A stretch of DNA of 40,262 bases from Bacteroidetes bacterium UBA4416 (GTDB lineage Bacteria; Bacteroidota; Bacteroidia; B-17B0; Aurantibacillaceae), in the NCBI GenBank assembly GCA_002390745.1, contig DGQK01000052.1:1-40262 (forward strand), written 5' to 3'. Shown in pieces: positions 24,823-32,932 of this stretch. Every line of letters begins with the position of its first letter. The stretch's first letter is position 1. A program made the position numbers and the translations under genes. Under the pieces are notes generated by a model. That model saw nothing but the letters and a program-made list of their open reading frames with translations. It searched no databases and had not been told where the DNA came from.

Positions 24823-25707
24823 TTAATTCACCATGTCGGTTCTTAAAGCTTTGATGGATTGCAAAACAGGGAGAAGCTCCGTGTCAGGTATATCAAGGCT
24901 GTTGAAATCCGTGTTCTCATCTTTTGCCATTGCGGCTGCTACAACCGGCATCTGATCAAAATCGCTCCTGATCCTGGACACCGACGAGATCAGTGACTGC
25001 ATTTCCGGTTCTGTATCCTTGTACCCGTTTAGTGCTTTCAGGATCGTGCCCGAAAAAAGCAATTGTTCCAGGAGGTTATTCCTCACTTTTTTGTTTTTAT
25101 CTTTAGCATACACCTCACCGGCAATGTAAAGACTCTCCGTCCAGGCGCCAACAAGCGCCAGTAGTTTGATATGCTTCTGCTTATTTTCTTCAAACATGAC
25201 ATCCGTTTGCCGCTGGATGTGCGTCACAAACTTGATCAGTGAATCCTCATTGGAGATATTCTTGTCGAAACGCTCCGGAATGCGGTTGTCCTCAAACGCT
25301 TTGTTGATGCCGAGGAATGATCCCATGTCTTTGCAGGCCTTTAGATATTCTTTTGATTCCTGGTATTTTTTATTGGAAAGGCAGTACGCCAGATCCGCGC
25401 TGTAAATACCAAAATTAAGAGCTTTTTTGTAGTTGCTCGTATTGTATTTCGATACGTTGGATTTATCGTTGGTTACATTAAGGAGGTAGGCCGCCCCTGA
25501 TTTCTTGAAGACAGACGCAATCTGCAGGGCAGAAGGGAGGTTGTAGGATACAGCATGGTTTTCTTCCGCTATAGCGGAGCTGTCGGTCATCGCAACGTTT
25601 GCAGAGTCCGCATCTTCAGAAGAAACGCTTGCCGGCTCTTCTTTGGAATTACAGGATACGAGTACAATAGCCGTCAGAAAAGCAGCAGGTAGGATTCGCA
25701 GATTCAT
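24823..25707 (-). CDS. Lipoprotein, conserved in Bacteroidota, unknown function
   Basis: The protein has 294 residues. The N-terminus NLRILPAAFLTAIVLVSCNSKEE is a lipoprotein signal with Cys at residue 19. A Ser/Ala/Asp-rich linker follows (about 25-50), then an all-helical domain (PSALQIASVFKKSGAAYLL, KYNTSNYKKALNFGIYSADLAYCLSNKKYQESKEYL, VGAWTESLYIAGEVYA, ISSVSRIRSDFD). The block YNTSNYKKALNFGIYSADLAY looks like a recurrent Bacteroidota lipoprotein motif from memory. It has no enzyme residues. The 121-base AT-rich gap upstream (25708-25828) should hold the promoter, though no clean consensus is visible. Confidence 0.75.
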   Translation of the reverse strand: MNLRILPAAFLTAIVLVSCNSKEEPASVSSEDADSANVAMTDSSAIAEENHAVSYNLPSALQIASVFKKSGAAYLLNVTNDKSNVSKYNTSNYKKALNFGIYSADLAYCLSNKKYQESKEYLKACKDMGSFLGINKAFEDNRIPERFDKNISNEDSLIKFVTHIQRQTDVMFEENKQKHIKLLALVGAWTESLYIAGEVYAKDKNKKVRNNLLEQLLFSGTILKALNGYKDTEPEMQSLISSVSRIRSDFDQMPVVAAAMAKDENTDFNSLDIPDTELLPVLQSIKALRTDMVN

Positions 25708-25828
25708 AAGTAAAGTGGGTTTATAAAGGTTAAAATTAAATATTATAAATCACATTTTACCCCCTTACGCATTAATTCAGGAAAAAATTAAAGCGTTTAC
25801 ACAGATCGCGGGCACTAAGCAAGCGTTC

Positions 25829-27460
25829 TTATTTAGAGTCATTTAGGAGTTCGGCTGCTTTAATAATGCATTTGTCGTTTTCATTAACGATTGGGTAGTA
25901 GGCGTCCCTGTCGAAAATATCCCGCCCGATCAGAGCTTTCAAATAAGGCCTGACGGCTGTGCCCGCTTTAGCTTTGGTTGCCGGGTCTATCTTTGTTTTT
26001 TGCTTTTCGCAGTAAGCGAAAAATTCATCGAGGATAGACTGAGTCACCTGGAACTGGGCGATAAAATTTTTGGCAGTGCCGTAAGATTTCAGTTTGGCGC
26101 GGTTGTTATCCGAATACTCAAAGGCAAACGTATTGACCACGCCTGCATAAAACAGCTTATTCAGCACCGAGTTGGTTTTGGAAGTATCGATCGGCACAAA
26201 CACATCCGGCATGATGCCCCCCCCGCCGTATACCGTTTTGCCTTCCGGCGTTTTGAAAGCCTGTTTTTTATCCAGCTTGATGCTGTCGATGTTCAGCAGC
26301 TCACCGTGATCGTAACGGTCGTATTCCTCGTTGTAATACTCGTCCTTGTCGTCCGTATACGGTTTCTGAATGCAGCGCCCTGTTGGCGTATAATACCGGG
26401 CAATGGTAAGGCGTATGGCAGAGCCGTCGGGAAGTTGCATTTGATCCTGTACGAGGCCCTTGCCGAAGCTCCTGCGCCCCACGATGACGCCGCGGTCATT
26501 ATCCTGTATAGCCCCTGCAACAATTTCGCTGGCACTTGCCGAACCCTCATCAATGAGTATCGCCAGCCCGTTCTTCTCAAAGCTTCCCCGTTCGGTAGCT
26601 TTGAATATTTTTTTAGGACTCGCTTTGCCCTGTGTGTATACGATCTGCAGGCCATTGGCCAGGAACTCGTCGGAAATATCGACGGCGGCATTCAGGTAGC
26701 CGCCTGGGTTTCCACGGAGGTCAAGAATCAGTTTTTTCATGCCAAGCTTGCTGAGCGCGTTGAAAGCCTTCAGGTACTCGTCGTAGGTCGTTGCTGCAAA
26801 TTTGCTGATCTTGATGTAGCCAACCGATTGATCGATCATGTAATACGCATCCAGGCTGTAAAGCGGAATGGCATCACGGGTAATCTTGAAATTAAGCAGG
26901 TCCCTGATCCCCGCCCGCATGATGCCCACGTTCACCGTGCTGCCTCTGGGCCCGCGAAGTTTCTCAAACACGTCTTTGTTGGTGATGCCTACGCCGGCCG
27001 CTTTTTTGCCCTCTATAGTAATCAACTTATCCCCGTCGAGGATGCCTGTTTTTTCCGAAGGGCCGCCTTCGATGGTATTGATCACACGAATGGTATCTTT
27101 AAAAATGTTGAACTCTACCCCGATGCCGTCAAAATTTCCTTCCAGCGGCTCATTCACTGCGCTGAAATCACTGGCCGGAATATACGCCGAATGCGGGTCG
27201 AGGCTCTCTAAAAGCGAGGTGACGGTTTTCTCAACCAGGTCTTTTTTGTTGATCGTATCCACATACTGGTATTCGATATAATCCAGCAGGCTGTTGATCT
27301 TTTCATTGCCGTTGCCCTGCTGTTGCGAAAAAACACTGGCATTACGGATGCGGTTATTGAGAAAATAGCCCAGCCAGATTCCTAAAATCAGCACCAGGGA
27401 CAATATAATGGGTAAAAAAGCGTTCTGTTTACCCCGGGGCGTAGGCTGTTCCAAGTCCAT
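25829..27460 (-). CDS. S41 family C-terminal processing peptidase (CtpA-like)
   Basis: The ATG at 27460 gives 543 residues; the open frame to 27616 overlaps the divergent lipoprotein and is rejected. Residues 15-35 form a membrane anchor or uncleaved signal (FLPIILSLVLILGIWLGYFL). A PDZ domain follows (GVEFNIFKDTIRVINTIEGGPSEKTGILDGDKLITIEG), then the S41 protease core with KLILDLRGNPGGYL. The catalytic Ser lies in LIDEGSASASEIVAGA and the Lys in GRRSFGKGLVQ. It cleaves the C-termini of periplasmic proteins. The C-terminal 150 residues (AFEYSDNNRAKL... to the end) resemble those of other Bacteroidota CtpA proteins. Confidence 0.93.
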   Translation of the reverse strand: MDLEQPTPRGKQNAFLPIILSLVLILGIWLGYFLNNRIRNASVFSQQQGNGNEKINSLLDYIEYQYVDTINKKDLVEKTVTSLLESLDPHSAYIPASDFSAVNEPLEGNFDGIGVEFNIFKDTIRVINTIEGGPSEKTGILDGDKLITIEGKKAAGVGITNKDVFEKLRGPRGSTVNVGIMRAGIRDLLNFKITRDAIPLYSLDAYYMIDQSVGYIKISKFAATTYDEYLKAFNALSKLGMKKLILDLRGNPGGYLNAAVDISDEFLANGLQIVYTQGKASPKKIFKATERGSFEKNGLAILIDEGSASASEIVAGAIQDNDRGVIVGRRSFGKGLVQDQMQLPDGSAIRLTIARYYTPTGRCIQKPYTDDKDEYYNEEYDRYDHGELLNIDSIKLDKKQAFKTPEGKTVYGGGGIMPDVFVPIDTSKTNSVLNKLFYAGVVNTFAFEYSDNNRAKLKSYGTAKNFIAQFQVTQSILDEFFAYCEKQKTKIDPATKAKAGTAVRPYLKALIGRDIFDRDAYYPIVNENDKCIIKAAELLNDSK

Positions 27461-27469
27461 AAAATGATG

Positions 27470-27477
27470 TATATTTG
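27470..27477 (+). promoter_or_regulatory. Possible -7 promoter box TATATTTG
   Basis: An exact TAnnTTTG match in the divergent gap between ctpA-like and the 27518 lipoprotein. The upstream element at the right distance is TTC rather than TTG (27449-27451), so the promoter is plausible but incomplete. Predicted transcription start is near 27484. Confidence 0.45.
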
Positions 27478-27517
27478 CAGGTCGTAAAGGTATTTGTTTA
27501 ACGGAGATTGTTGCGGA

Positions 27518-27964
27518 ATGTTTAGAATTTTTAGCATATTGCTTATAATCATGTTGCTCGGCGGCCTGGCCTGTAAAAAGAAAGCCAAAACCGTTCAGGA
27601 TAACATTGCCTACCAAACGGTAAACATCACCATGTACCCGAATGATCCCTTGAATTTTAAGCTCACAACGGTTGGTGGCTGGATCTATTACCGCGGAGGT
27701 GTCAACGGGATCATCATCTACCGGAAAGCACAGAACAGCTCTGCAGATTTTGTGGCTATTGAACGGACCTCCACACAGCTACCTGATAACCCTGATGCTT
27801 TGGTCAAAGTGCAATCCGATGGCTTCACCCTTAAAGATACCATCAGCGGCTCCAAATGGCAGATCATCGACGGCGCTGTTATAAGCGGCCCGGCCCAGCT
27901 TCCGTTGCACCTGTATAATACCTTCTACGATAACGCAAACGGCGTTCTTACCATCCGGAATTAA
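27518..27964 (+). CDS. Small lipoprotein, unknown function
   Basis: The ATG at 27518 gives 148 residues beginning with a lipoprotein signal (FRIFSILLIIMLLGGLACKKK, Cys at 19); a TTG at 27494 is also in frame but adds nothing useful. The mature domain is beta-rich, with YRGGVNGIIIYRKAQNSSADFVAIERTS and SGSKWQIIDGAVISGPAQLPLHLY. It resembles small Bacteroidota lipoproteins with a Rieske-like shape, but no Fe-S ligands (CxH...CxxH) are present. A strong bidirectional terminator follows. It is divergent from the S41 protease gene. Confidence 0.75.
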   Translation: MFRIFSILLIIMLLGGLACKKKAKTVQDNIAYQTVNITMYPNDPLNFKLTTVGGWIYYRGGVNGIIIYRKAQNSSADFVAIERTSTQLPDNPDALVKVQSDGFTLKDTISGSKWQIIDGAVISGPAQLPLHLYNTFYDNANGVLTIRN

Positions 27965-27965
27965 T

Positions 27966-27999
27966 AAAAAAACTCCCGGCGCATGCCGGGAGTTTTTAA
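27966..27999. terminator. Bidirectional intrinsic terminator
   Basis: AACTCCCGGC (27971-27980), loop GCAT, and GCCGGGAGTT (27985-27994) form a perfect 10-bp stem, flanked by an A run on the left and a T run on the right. It sits between two convergent genes and would work in both directions. Confidence 0.93.
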
Positions 28000-28031
28000 A
28001 ATAATCTGAAAGTAGTTTATGTAGTGGTAGC

Positions 28032-28286
28032 TTAAACGCTTTCCGGTTTTCCTTTTGCCTGCGAAACAACAATGGCTCTTTCATAATGCTCAGAGCCATT
28101 AAGCGCGTCGATAGCCCTTTGAGCATCTTCGTCGTTTGCCATTTCTACAAAGCCAAAGCCTCTGCTTCGTTTCGTTTCTTTGTCCTTAATAATTCTAACT
28201 GAGGTTACCTCCCCGTACTGAGAAAAAAGTTCACTGAGTGCCTGTTCTCTTACCTTAAAGCTGATGTTGCTTACAAAAATGTTCAT
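28032..28286 (-). CDS. RRM-type RNA-binding protein
   Basis: The protein has 84 residues and is a single RNA recognition motif. RNP2 is IFVSNI (3-8) and RNP1 is RGFGFVEM (42-49), with aromatic residues at the expected RNA-contact positions. The C-terminus is a short tail (SQAKGKPESV). Such stand-alone RRM proteins bind single-stranded RNA, and many are cold-induced in bacteria. The 220-base gap upstream suggests a long 5' leader that could carry regulation. It ends just before the terminator at 27966-27999. Confidence 0.93.
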   Translation of the reverse strand: MNIFVSNISFKVREQALSELFSQYGEVTSVRIIKDKETKRSRGFGFVEMANDEDAQRAIDALNGSEHYERAIVVSQAKGKPESV

Positions 28287-28506
28287 AACTGTATTTATTA
28301 ATTATAGTAAAATTATAACAAATAAATAGACTGGCAAATAAAAAGCACCGATTTCGTTAAACCTTTTATAAATGCCTATTAAATTAACATTTTAGACCTT
28401 GAAAAGCATATTTTCGTGGGCGATTTTCAACGGTTCAAGACAGGTTTTTAGGGTGTGAAAAAATTATTGCACTGATATTCAGTAATTTGCGTGTTTTCGC
28501 GAATTC
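28287..28506. other. AT-rich leader/intergenic region upstream of the RRM gene
   Basis: The 220-base gap between ridA and the RRM gene (both minus) has no open frame that looks real. It is AT-rich near the RRM start and more mixed near ridA. No exact TAnnTTTG box is seen on the minus strand. A structured 5' leader is possible, as for other cold-inducible RRM genes, but I cannot define one. Confidence 0.35.
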
Positions 28507-28887
28507 TTAGAAAACACGGGCTTCCACACTGATCTCAACATTGGCATCCTTAGGTAAACGGTCGGCCTGGATGGTTGCTCTGGCAGGAAAATCGCCTTTG
28601 AAATAACTGCTGTAAACCTCATTGACATGGACGAAGTTGTTCATGTCCGCTAAAAATATTGTGGTTTTTACGATGTTGTCGTATGTAAGTCCTGCCGCCT
28701 GTAAAACCTCACCCACATAATCCATCACTATTTTTGTTTCCTCTTTGATATTGGTTTTTATCAGCTGCTTGGAGCCAAGGTCCATGGCAATGGTGCCTGA
28801 TACATAAACACTGTCTCCCACCTGGATAGCCTGATTATAGGGGCCGATAGGGGCTGGTGCCTTCGTTGTATTAATTATTTTTTTCAT
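28507..28887 (-). CDS. ridA: RidA family reactive enamine/imine deaminase
   Basis: The protein has 126 residues, the usual length. Active-site residues are Tyr17 in PIGPYNQAI, Arg103 in FPARATIQ and Glu118 in NVEISVEARVF. The GDSVYVSGTIAMD and FLADMNNFVHVNEVY blocks are also characteristic. It hydrolyses reactive 2-aminoacrylate and related imines to 2-keto acids, protecting PLP enzymes. The -7 box TATTTTTG lies on the minus strand at 28918-28911, about 24 bases before the start; a TTG upstream is only 14 bases from it, short of the consensus spacing. It is divergent from surE. Confidence 0.95.
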   Translation of the reverse strand: MKKIINTTKAPAPIGPYNQAIQVGDSVYVSGTIAMDLGSKQLIKTNIKEETKIVMDYVGEVLQAAGLTYDNIVKTTIFLADMNNFVHVNEVYSSYFKGDFPARATIQADRLPKDANVEISVEARVF

Positions 28888-29109
28888 AAAGTGTTAGAGT
28901 TAGGTATAAACAAAAATAACAAAAAACAAATACAATGAACGCTTGTTGTTATGTCAATTCCATGCGGTATTCAGGTACAGGCGCGGCATGTGCACAATGG
29001 CGGGCCGACCGGAAACAGGATGATACAAAGCCTGCCCTGTAGTTTTTACGCGCTCCTGAATAGCAGCCCTCAATGAACAGTCCTCGTTTAGTAAAAACTA
29101 ATTTTTTCT
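28888..29109. other. Divergent intergenic region with a 10-bp inverted repeat
   Basis: This 222-base gap lies between ridA and surE. It contains the possible ridA -7 box (28911-28918) and the inverted repeat TAGTTTTTAC (29040-29049) / GTAAAAACTA (29091-29100), which ends nine bases before the surE ATG at 29110. No gene is seen. Confidence 0.5.
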
Positions 29110-29916
29110 ATGAAATCTTTTGTCAAAACCGATAGATTTACCGAAATGCAAAAAACACCTCTGATATTAGTGACCAACGACGACGGTGTCAGCGCGCCCG
29201 GTATATTACACCTGTCATCCATCGCGCAAAAATTCGGAGACGTCGTTGTCATTGCGCCCGATAAGCCTCAATCGGGTATGGGTCATGCCATCACCATCAA
29301 TTCCACCCTGAGGCTTCAGAAAACGAAATACCACGAGGGAGCCGTGGATGAGTACAGCTGCACCGGCACACCGGTAGATTGTGTGAAAATGGCAATCAAT
29401 AAGCTTTTGCCACGAAAGCCTGATCTGATTTTGTCCGGGATCAACCATGGCAGCAACAGCTCCATCAATGTCATCTATTCCGGCACCATGAGCGCCGCCA
29501 TCGAAGGCTCACTCGAAGGCACAGCCTCTGTAGGCTTTAGCCTCAGCGATTTTAGCATCGACGCAGATTTCAATGCCACGACGCTCTTTGTCGAAAAGAT
29601 CATCGCCTCCTGCCTGAACAATGAGATGCCTAAAGGCGTATGCCTCAACGTGAACTTTCCGAAGCTGAAAGCCGATGAGATCAACGGGCTCAAAATATGC
29701 CGGCAGGCACGGGCCAACTGGGTGGAGGATTTCGAAGAGCGCCAGGATCCTTACGGCCGCTCCTATTACTGGCTTACCGGCAAGTTCGTCAATTTTGAGC
29801 CGGAAGCAACCGATACCGATGAGTGGGCGCTGCAAAACGGCTATGTGTCGGTAGTGCCGGTAATGCATGACCTCACGGCACATCAGTATATTAATCATTT
29901 AAAAAATATTCTCTGA
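29110..29916 (+). CDS. surE: 5'/3'-nucleotidase SurE
   Basis: The protein has 268 residues from the ATG at 29110. A second in-frame ATG at 29146 gives MQKTPLILVTNDDG, closer to the usual N-terminus, so the first 12 residues are doubtful. Family motifs are LVTNDDGVSAPGI (metal-binding Asp-Asp), IAPDKPQSGMGHAIT, EYSCTGTPVDCVKMA and LSGINHGSNSSINVIYSGTMSAA. SurE removes phosphate from nucleoside monophosphates and short polyphosphates and is tied to stationary-phase survival. The next gene starts 4 bases after the stop, and surE leads a compact operon running to 32575. Confidence 0.95.
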   Translation: MKSFVKTDRFTEMQKTPLILVTNDDGVSAPGILHLSSIAQKFGDVVVIAPDKPQSGMGHAITINSTLRLQKTKYHEGAVDEYSCTGTPVDCVKMAINKLLPRKPDLILSGINHGSNSSINVIYSGTMSAAIEGSLEGTASVGFSLSDFSIDADFNATTLFVEKIIASCLNNEMPKGVCLNVNFPKLKADEINGLKICRQARANWVEDFEERQDPYGRSYYWLTGKFVNFEPEATDTDEWALQNGYVSVVPVMHDLTAHQYINHLKNIL

Positions 29917-29920
29917 AACT

Positions 29921-30214
29921 ATGCTCAATAAACTGGATAAAAAATGGATCGGCTTTTTGGTGGGCGCTTTGTTCCCGGCCCTCTGTTTTTTTTGCTATTG
30001 GTTATTCCTGCACAGCCATATCGGTTTTCCGACAGGCTTTATCAATTACCTGCGTGCAGGCCAGATGCTGCAGGAGGTGAGCATCATGTGCGTTGTAGCA
30101 AATCTGCTGGTGTTTTACCTGCTGCTCAACAAGAAGGTGTACGATCTGGCTAAAGGAATTATCTACGCCACATTCGGTTATGTGGCCCTGGTACTTTATA
30201 TCTCCCTGCTTTGA
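29921..30214 (+). CDS. Small membrane protein between surE and lpxB, unknown function
   Basis: The protein has 97 residues and three hydrophobic segments (about 10-29, 51-69, 77-96) joined by short polar loops, with a basic start (LNKLDKKW). No motif is seen. It starts 4 bases after surE, and its TGA overlaps the lpxB start by four bases (TTGA), so the three genes must be transcribed and probably translated together. The position suggests a role near lipid A or envelope synthesis, but that is inference only. Confidence 0.75.
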   Translation: MLNKLDKKWIGFLVGALFPALCFFCYWLFLHSHIGFPTGFINYLRAGQMLQEVSIMCVVANLLVFYLLLNKKVYDLAKGIIYATFGYVALVLYISLL

Positions 30215-31353
30215 AAGCCCTGAAGTATTATATCATATCCGGCGAGCCTTCCGGCGATCTGCATGCCTCCAACATGATGAAGGAGCTTCTCCTGCTGGAG
30301 CCTGCAATGGAGATGCGCTTTTGGGGCGGCGACCTGATGGCGGCTGTGGCGGGGAAGCAGCCCGTGAAACATATTAAGGACCTTGCCTTTATGGGCTTTG
30401 TGGAGGTCGCCAAGAACCTCCGTACCATTCTCAGGAACATCGAATTCTGCAAGCAGGATATTCTGGCATACAAACCGGATGCGCTGATCCTGGTGGACTA
30501 CCCGGGCTTTAACCTGCGCATTGCCGACTGGGCAAAGCAAAATAACATCCGTGTGCTGTATTATATCTCGCCTACCATCTGGGCCTGGAAGGAGAACCGC
30601 GTGGAGATCGTGAAGCGGGCTTGCGAAAAAATGTTTGTGATCCTGCCCTTTGAAGTGGCCGTGTACCAGAAGCATGGCTACAAGGCCGATTATGTGGGGC
30701 ACCCGCTCCTGGATGCCATTGAGCAGGAAAAAGCCAGTCTTCCCGACAGGCAGGCTTTTCTACAAAGAAACAACCTGGAAGATAAGCCAATCATTGCGGT
30801 GCTGCCCGGTAGCAGGAAACAGGAAATTGAGCGTATGTTCTCCATCATGCTTGAGGTGATCCCCTCGTTTCAGGAATACCAGTTTGTTGTGGCCGGCACG
30901 ACCAATCTGCCGCCCGAAGCCTATCAGAAAGCGGTGGCGATGAATATCAACGTGGTGTTCGGGCAAACCTATGCACTCATGCATAATGCTTATGCGGGTA
31001 TCATCAAATCCGGGACCTCCACGCTCGAAAGCGCCTTGTTCAGGCTGCCGCAGGTGGTATGCTACAAGGGAGGGGCGATCTCTTACGGCATTGCTAAACT
31101 GGTAGTAGGCGGAAGGTTGAAATACATTTCATTGCCAAACCTTATCCTGGATAAGCCTGTGGTGAAGGAGCTCGTGCAGAACGACCTGACCCCTGAAAAT
31201 CTGAAAGAAGAATTAGAAAAAATCCTCAATGAAACGTTCCGGAAGCCGATCCTGGAAGATTACGATCAACTCATTACATTACTTGGAAACAGCGGTGCCT
31301 CCAAAAAGGTAGCAGCCATGATCCATGAACACCTCCATGCAGCCCATCACTAG
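30211..31353 (+). CDS. lpxB: Lipid-A-disaccharide synthase, TTG start
   Basis: The protein has 380 residues. Landmarks are the N-terminal KYYIISGEPSGDLHASNMM glycosyltransferase loop (GEPSGD in place of the more common GEASGD), RFWGGDLM, LAFMGFVEV, LVDYPGFNLRIA, YYISPTIWAWKENR, YVGHPLLDAI, AVLPGSRKQEI and IKSGTSTLESAL. It joins UDP-2,3-diacylglucosamine and lipid X to form the lipid A disaccharide at the inner membrane. The start is TTG at 30211: no ATG precedes the conserved N-terminus in this frame, and the TTGA overlap with the previous stop supports translational coupling. The SpoIID-like gene overlaps its 3' end. Confidence 0.95.
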   Translation: MKALKYYIISGEPSGDLHASNMMKELLLLEPAMEMRFWGGDLMAAVAGKQPVKHIKDLAFMGFVEVAKNLRTILRNIEFCKQDILAYKPDALILVDYPGFNLRIADWAKQNNIRVLYYISPTIWAWKENRVEIVKRACEKMFVILPFEVAVYQKHGYKADYVGHPLLDAIEQEKASLPDRQAFLQRNNLEDKPIIAVLPGSRKQEIERMFSIMLEVIPSFQEYQFVVAGTTNLPPEAYQKAVAMNINVVFGQTYALMHNAYAGIIKSGTSTLESALFRLPQVVCYKGGAISYGIAKLVVGGRLKYISLPNLILDKPVVKELVQNDLTPENLKEELEKILNETFRKPILEDYDQLITLLGNSGASKKVAAMIHEHLHAAHH

Positions 31354-32575
31354 CCTCATAGCTCTTTGCCTGGGAGTGTTCCTGTTTACACACTCCTTTT
31401 CCGGCCCTGTGGGGGCCCCGGTAGAGGAACGCCTGGGAAGCAGTAGCTTCAGGGCTAAAAAATACCTGTCGGATGAGGTCGTGTATGTCAGGGTATTTTC
31501 GCAGCTCAAGCTTCAGTCCTTTACCTTTAGCGCCGACCAGGGAAGCTACAGTGTATGGGCCAATGGGAATGAGGTGGTGAGTACCTCGCAGTTCCCTATC
31601 ATCAAACTAAGCTACATCAACGACTCCATTGAGGTAAAGACCTTTGAGAATACCATCGGGCGGTTTAAAAAGGTAAGAATCTCCAGCCCGGATGCCCAGC
31701 GGGCCTTCAGGATCAAGCTGGTAACGCCCGAACGCAAGCCCCGCTTTTACCAGGACAACCTCCTCATTGAAACAGAGGCGGGCGCGTTGAAATGTGTGAA
31801 TGAAGTGATCCTCGACAACTATATTTCCGGTGTGGTGCAGGCAGAGTCGGGGAGGCGCTCTGCTCCCGAATTTTATAAGGTGCAGGCCATCCTGGCGCGT
31901 ACCTTTGCCCTCTCGCATTTGCAGAAGCATGCCGCCGAAGGATACGGCCTCTGCGACCATACCCATTGCCAGGTCTATTTCGGGAAAACCACGGAACTGG
32001 AGATCATGAAAGCGGTAACGGAAACAAGAGGAAAAGTGGTGGTGGACGATAACTTGAACCTGATTGAAGCGGCTTTTCACAGCAACAGCGGTGGTCAAAC
32101 CGTGAACTCCGAAGATGTGTGGGGCAGCAGGCTCTCCTACCTCAGGAGTGTGAATGATACTTTCAGCACCAAAATGCCTAATGCCCGTTGGGAAAGGAAA
32201 ATGGCAAAGGAAGACTGGCTGGCGTATCTAAAGCTTAAACACAATTACCCTGTTCAGGATTCCAATGCCCGCTGGCTGGCTGTTAATTTCAAGCAGGAAA
32301 GCCGCAAGGCTTATCTGGAAGCCAATAATGTGAAAGTGCCTTTAAAGAATGTGAGAACCGACCTTCAGCTGAAATCCACCTTTTTCAGCATTGTGCCGCA
32401 GGGCGATACGCTGGTATTCAAAGGCCGGGGCTTTGGGCATGGAGTAGGGATGTGCCAGGAAGGAGCTATGCGCATGGCCCGGCTGGGCTATAAATACCCT
32501 GAGGTGATTAATTTCTACTATCAGAAAACCCAGCTCATCGACCTGCATAAGCTCAATTTTTTTAAGGAGGAATAA
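31325..32575 (+). CDS. SpoIID/LytB domain protein, exported
   Basis: The protein has 416 residues; an ATG at 31337 is also possible. A signal peptide (SLIALCLGVFLFTHSFS) precedes a beta-rich region and the SpoIID domain. Its landmarks are LDNYISGVVQAESGRRSAPEFYKVQAILARTFAL, CDHTHCQVYFG, AAFHSNSGGQTVNSEDVWG and, near the C-terminus, FKGRGFGHGVGMCQEGAMRMA. By family it is a lytic transglycosylase-type enzyme or partner that trims denuded peptidoglycan. The SpoIID active-site glutamate is consistent with QAESG. It overlaps lpxB by 29 bases (17 with the second start), so it is the last gene of the surE-lpxB operon. Its stop touches the convergent YjbR stop. Confidence 0.9.
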   Translation: MNTSMQPITSLIALCLGVFLFTHSFSGPVGAPVEERLGSSSFRAKKYLSDEVVYVRVFSQLKLQSFTFSADQGSYSVWANGNEVVSTSQFPIIKLSYINDSIEVKTFENTIGRFKKVRISSPDAQRAFRIKLVTPERKPRFYQDNLLIETEAGALKCVNEVILDNYISGVVQAESGRRSAPEFYKVQAILARTFALSHLQKHAAEGYGLCDHTHCQVYFGKTTELEIMKAVTETRGKVVVDDNLNLIEAAFHSNSGGQTVNSEDVWGSRLSYLRSVNDTFSTKMPNARWERKMAKEDWLAYLKLKHNYPVQDSNARWLAVNFKQESRKAYLEANNVKVPLKNVRTDLQLKSTFFSIVPQGDTLVFKGRGFGHGVGMCQEGAMRMARLGYKYPEVINFYYQKTQLIDLHKLNFFKEE

Positions 32576-32932
32576 CTAAAGCTCCGCCAGCTGCTGTTTC
32601 AGCTTTTTGGGAAGCGAGCCCACGATCAGCTCGTAGCTGTGATCGATCCATTCTTTGAGCTGTTTATCGTTGACACTGCCGTCGCAGATAATGGTGTTCC
32701 AGTGTTGCTTGTTCATATGATATCCGGGTAGAATGCAGGAGTATTTTTCCCGGAGCTCAATCGCCTTTTCGGGGTCGCATTTTGCATTGAATTGCAAGGG
32801 CCGGCTGCCTATTCCAGTAAGCAGAAAAAGCTTTCCCATCACTTTGAAAACAAGGGTTTCGCTTCCGAAAGGGAAGCCCTCTTCCACGCCTTTTTTGGAG
32901 AGGCAATAGTCGCGGAGTAATTCTATATCCAT
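32576..32932 (-). CDS. MmcQ/YjbR family protein
   Basis: The protein has 118 residues and no signal peptide. The N-terminal LLRDYCLSKKGVEEGFPFG, the central VFKVMGKLFLLTG, and PLQFNAKCDPEKAIELREKY and GYHMNKQHWNTI match the YjbR/CyaY-like fold family (DNA-binding in some reports). Its biological role is not settled. It ends immediately next to the SpoIID stop (no gap) and is divergent from the giant protein gene across a 208-base region. Confidence 0.88.
   Translation of the reverse strand: MDIELLRDYCLSKKGVEEGFPFGSETLVFKVMGKLFLLTGIGSRPLQFNAKCDPEKAIELREKYSCILPGYHMNKQHWNTIICDGSVNDKQLKEWIDHSYELIVGSLPKKLKQQLAEL

Noticed and set aside
26000..27211. Long plus-strand open frame opposite the S41 protease
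   Set aside because: It is antisense to a gene with clear PDZ and catalytic motifs. Its translation shows no family features.
27461..27616. Longer N-terminus for the S41 protease
   Set aside because: It would overlap the divergent lipoprotein gene, and the ATG at 27460 already precedes a proper membrane anchor.
27518..27964. Rieske-type iron-sulfur protein
   Set aside because: The small lipoprotein has the right size and beta character, but no CxH...CxxH ligand motifs and no cysteine after the lipobox.
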